Source: Neocallimastix lanati (nom. inval.)
Taxonomy: Eukaryota > Neocallimastigomycota > Neocallimastigomycetes > Neocallimastigales > Neocallimastigaceae
Assembly (NCBI GenBank): GCA_016946835.1
Contig: JACVTC010000057.1
Coordinates: 248,001-312,000, forward strand
Length of the DNA stretch: 64,000 bases
Direction: 5' to 3'
The notes beneath the pieces are model-generated. The model did not search any database and was not told where the DNA came from. It saw only the letters and a program-made list of their open reading frames with translations. The translations under genes were made by a program, and so were the position numbers. Below, one piece after another: positions 60,595 through 64,000 of the stretch. Each line of letters opens with the position of its first letter. Positions within the stretch are counted from its first letter, which is position 1.

Positions 60595-62879
60595 TGTCAA
60601 TTATTTTATTATTTTATTTTATTTGTTTATTTTAATAGTATTTAAAGATATTATTTGTTTAATAGGTATTTATTTTTTAAATAATAAAATATTTTATCAC
60701 ATAAAAAATATTTTTAATTTTAATAAAGGAATTAAAATTTTATATTTATTTTTTTAAACTATTTATTATTGATAATTATTTTAACCCATTCACAATTTAA
60801 AACATATAAAATTAATATATAAAAATTAAGTTATAAATTATTCATTGTAATTATCTTAACCTTCTACAATTTTAATACTGCTTTATAACCTTTAAATTTC
60901 AATAATTTCTATACTATAATTTATTACTGCCTAAATAATTTAACAGTGATACAATATGAATTTTAGAATGATTTTATATTTTATTTATTACTATTATTGA
61001 TTGTTATTTTATAATATATTAATTTATTATTTTTAAAAATAGATATTTGAATTATATTTTATTAAATTATATAACTGATCTTAATATATGATAGTAATTG
61101 TATTGTATTGTATTATGTATTGTCGTTTACTTCATAAAGTGATTTATTTTATAGATTTTTAGAACTATATAATACTATTCAAATTATTATTTTTATTTCG
61201 TTTTTTGTTAACCAATATATGTTTTATTTTCAATATTAATATAAATTAAAATTAAAAAAAAGATAAGATAAAATAAAATAAAATAAAAAAAGAAAAAGAA
61301 GACATATAATAAAATATAACATATAATTATATAAAAAAAATAGATTAAAAATATAGATTAAAAAGCTTATATTTTATCAAATAGTTAATAAATATATAGA
61401 ATAGTATTCTTACCTTTTATTATTATAATAATTTATTATTGTTATTGATTATTGAAAAAAAAAAAAATCTTAAATTAATATTTTTACTGCTGATTAATTA
61501 ATAATAGATTTAGAACTCCAATTAATATAATCATATGACCTTTATTAATATTATATTAATATATTATAAAATAATATTAAAATTATTAATTTAAATATAT
61601 ATTATTAAAAATAATTGTAAAAACAAAATATAAATATCTTTATATTTATCTAATTATTTAATAAAGATATAATTGTATATTATTATAACTTCTAATTTTT
61701 GATATATTTCATTTTTTTTAATAATTAAGTCTAAATATAATATCATTTTATAGTCTATCCTTTACAATTACTTTCATAAAAATGGTTTAAACTTTCTTTT
61801 TACTTTATATATATTTTAAGTTTTTTCTTTTTTATTTATCATTTAAACAATAAAATACTATTCTTTAGTTTTTTTATTTAATTATTTAATTTTTATATAT
61901 ATATATATTAATAAAAAAAAATCACTATAAATAAAACCTTAATATTTAATAAATAATATTTTAATTAATCAATTAGAAATGTTATATAATATATATAATT
62001 TAAAACATTACTTTTAATAATATTTTTCTTCTTTTTTATATCTCTATTTAAAATATTTCCTTTATATATTGATATCTTTTTTTATGTAAATGAATTTTTA
62101 TTTTAAAATATTATTTCAGCTATTATTGTTCTTCTTTGAATTAAACTTTTTTTGCTTTAATTGTTATATTCTTTTTATATTAATTAAATGTATTATTGTT
62201 TTATTATTATTACTTTTATTAATTGTATATTCCTTTTATCTGACTTTTTTTTTTTTTCAGCTTTTCTGTATTAATAATTTTTGGATTTTAAATAAATAGG
62301 TATAATCCTTAATATTAATGATGATGAAATTGAAAAATAAAATAATACTAATAATTCATAAATGTTCTAAAAAATATTATTCTAATATAAAATATTTTAG
62401 ATAAAATTTTGATATATTTTGTTAAGTTCTTCTATACAAAATAAAAAAAGTTTTTTAATAAATAAAATTTTTATTTAACTTGTCATATATGAAAAAAAGA
62501 TTTTAAAGAAATTTAAAAAAAAAAAAAAAAAAATTGAACATTTACAATTGAACAATTTTTTTTTTTTTTTTTTTTTTTTTTAAATAAAAAAATTTATATT
62601 TTATTTTTAATATCTTCCTTTATTATTTACATTTATGTTTAATTTATATATTTTTCTTTATTAATTCAATATAAAAAATAATTAAAAAAAAATATAGGAA
62701 AAATAAAAAAGTATATTTTTATATAATTAAATAATACATAAATAAATAAAAATCTTAAAATTTAAATACAAAAAAAAAAAATTTTTAATTTATTATATTA
62801 ATCACATCATAATAAATCTTAATTTAAAGAAAAATAAATTTTCTAATTAAAAGTAATATAAAAGATTAAAGTATTAATA

Positions 62880-63052
62880 AAAATAAAATAAAATTAAATA
62901 AAATAAAATAAAATTAAATAAAATAAAATAAAATTAAATAAAATAAAATAAAATTAAATAAAATAAAATAAAATTAAATAAAATAAAATAAAATAAAAAA
63001 AAAAAAAAAAATATAAAAATAAAAATAAAAATAAAAATAAATAAAATAAATA
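62880..63052. repeat. AAAAT-based higher-order repeat
   Basis: A 20-base unit, ataaaataaaataaaattaa, is repeated about five times and then passes into an A run and (AAAAAT)n. Confidence 0.92.
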
Positions 63053-63607
63053 AAAAATTTTATTACAAAAATTTTTTTATTACATTAATAATTTTTATAT
63101 GACATAATATCTTAATTTTATCATCTAATTTTTCTTTTATTCTATTTTCTATTTTTTTTTTTTTTTTATCATTTCATATATTTATTTCTTATTATTTTTT
63201 AAAAGATATATAACTTTTAGAAAAGAAGAAATAATAATTGGCCTTTGTTAATTAGTTTTTTTTTTTTTCTTTTTGATTTATTATATAAAAAGCATTTACA
63301 TATTTATTTATTTATTTATTTTATATAGCTTATTTATTATTAATAATTAAACAAATATAATTAATATATTTTTAATAATATTATAATTAATTTATATTAT
63401 ATCATTTTATCCTAATAGCTTAAACCTTAAAAATATATATGGATAATTTATTATTTATCAAATGAAATATAAAAAGAAAAAAAAAGTATATAAAATTAAT
63501 ATATTTAATAATAAATGCAATTATATCAAATACTATTTAAAATAATATTTGATATATTATAATAAGGGTTAATTATATATAATAATATATAATAGCATTA
63601 AAAAAAA

Positions 63608-63722
63608 AGCATAAAATAAAATAAAATAAAATAAAAATAAATATTAAAATAAAATAAAATAAAAATGAATATTAAAATAAAATAAAATAAAAATAAATAT
63701 TAAAATAAAATAAAAATAATAA
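63608..63722. repeat. AAAAT arrays with aatattaa spacer
   Basis: Three AAAAT tracts are each followed by the spacer aataaatatt or its variant aatgaatatt, giving a period of about 37 bases. Confidence 0.88.
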
Positions 63723-64000
63723 ACTAATTTACATTAAATTCATATTCATAATTTATATTTATGCTATTTAAATATTTATATTCTAATTTTACTTTTAATA
63801 TTACTCCATTTTATGTTTTTATATTAGATAATATATTAAGAACAATTTTATATATATTACAAATTATTCATATTATATTTGTTTTAAAATTATAAATTAT
63901 CAATCATACCTATAAAAAAATTTTTTTTTGTATTACATAACTAGTTTCCATTTATTTTAATCATATCACGTATTAAATATACGTAAATGTATTAATGAAA

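Larger units (their letters stand above)
60595..64000. other. AT-rich region upstream of OGT
   Basis: 3.4 kb with no sustained non-repetitive frame on either strand. It includes the presumed OGT promoter and two AAAAT-type arrays (62.88-63.0 and 63.61-63.72 kb). No RNA gene is recognised. Confidence 0.75.

Overview
The window is eukaryotic nuclear DNA. Intergenic DNA and introns are extremely AT-rich, with long A/T runs and (TAA)n, (AAAT)n and (AAAAT)n microsatellites. Protein-coding exons are much less AT-rich, introns are short GT..AG, and every intact gene for which I could place the end stops in TAA. Gene content is fungal: duplicated-domain phosphofructokinase, Ypk1/Gad8-type AGC kinase, single-function HIS3, RGS protein, TAF6, and an O-GlcNAc transferase with Q/N-rich tails. 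The combination of base composition, N/Q-rich proteins and fungal families best fits an anaerobic gut fungus (Neocallimastigomycota) or a close chytrid relative. This assignment is inference; Dictyostelium-like or Plasmodium-like composition was considered and fits the gene content less well.

Layout. Bases 1-1262 hold the 3' half of a phosphofructokinase gene (+). Bases 2114-8312 hold three consecutive, defective LINE retrotransposons, each flanked by a target-site duplication that I could read. Bases 8313-10589 are non-coding and repeat-rich. A nine-exon Ypk1/Gad8-like kinase lies at 10590-13837 (+), and a decayed LINE end at about 14.8 kb. A three-exon RGS-domain gene (17191-20296, +) is followed by an opposite-strand gene for a nuclear-looking protein with an HTH-like domain and an N/Q-rich tail (21702-23061, -). 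Two strong hairpins sit in the divergent space before a 13-exon coiled-coil RING protein (24913-28299, +). Then come a 79-bp minisatellite, a Ras/Rab-like GTPase pseudogene (about 29.55-30.15 kb) and a tRNA-like/SINE-like plus LINE-relic island (30.57-31.04 kb). HIS3 (32210-33566, +), guanylate kinase (34706-35952, -), a small 82-residue gene (36025-36482, -) and TAF6 (36943-40052, +) form the densest block.

The right third is dominated by two minus-strand genes. One is a giant coiled-coil gene (40824-51522) that I assemble from five exons into about 3126 residues, most of them in a 22-residue (double hendecad) repeat. The other is an intron-poor O-GlcNAc transferase (55240-60594). The final 3.4 kb are AT-rich and show no gene.

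The genes are unrelated housekeeping and signalling genes, not a cluster: glycolysis, TORC2-PDK1 type kinase signalling, G-protein signalling, histidine synthesis, GMP phosphorylation, transcription initiation and protein O-glycosylation. The most unusual items are the giant hendecad protein, the LINE array with a 5'-inverted copy, the tRNA-like island, and the run of phase-2 symmetric exons in the RING gene. Exon models were built by eye from splice sites, reading-phase continuity and protein-family matching; no search or alignment was run.
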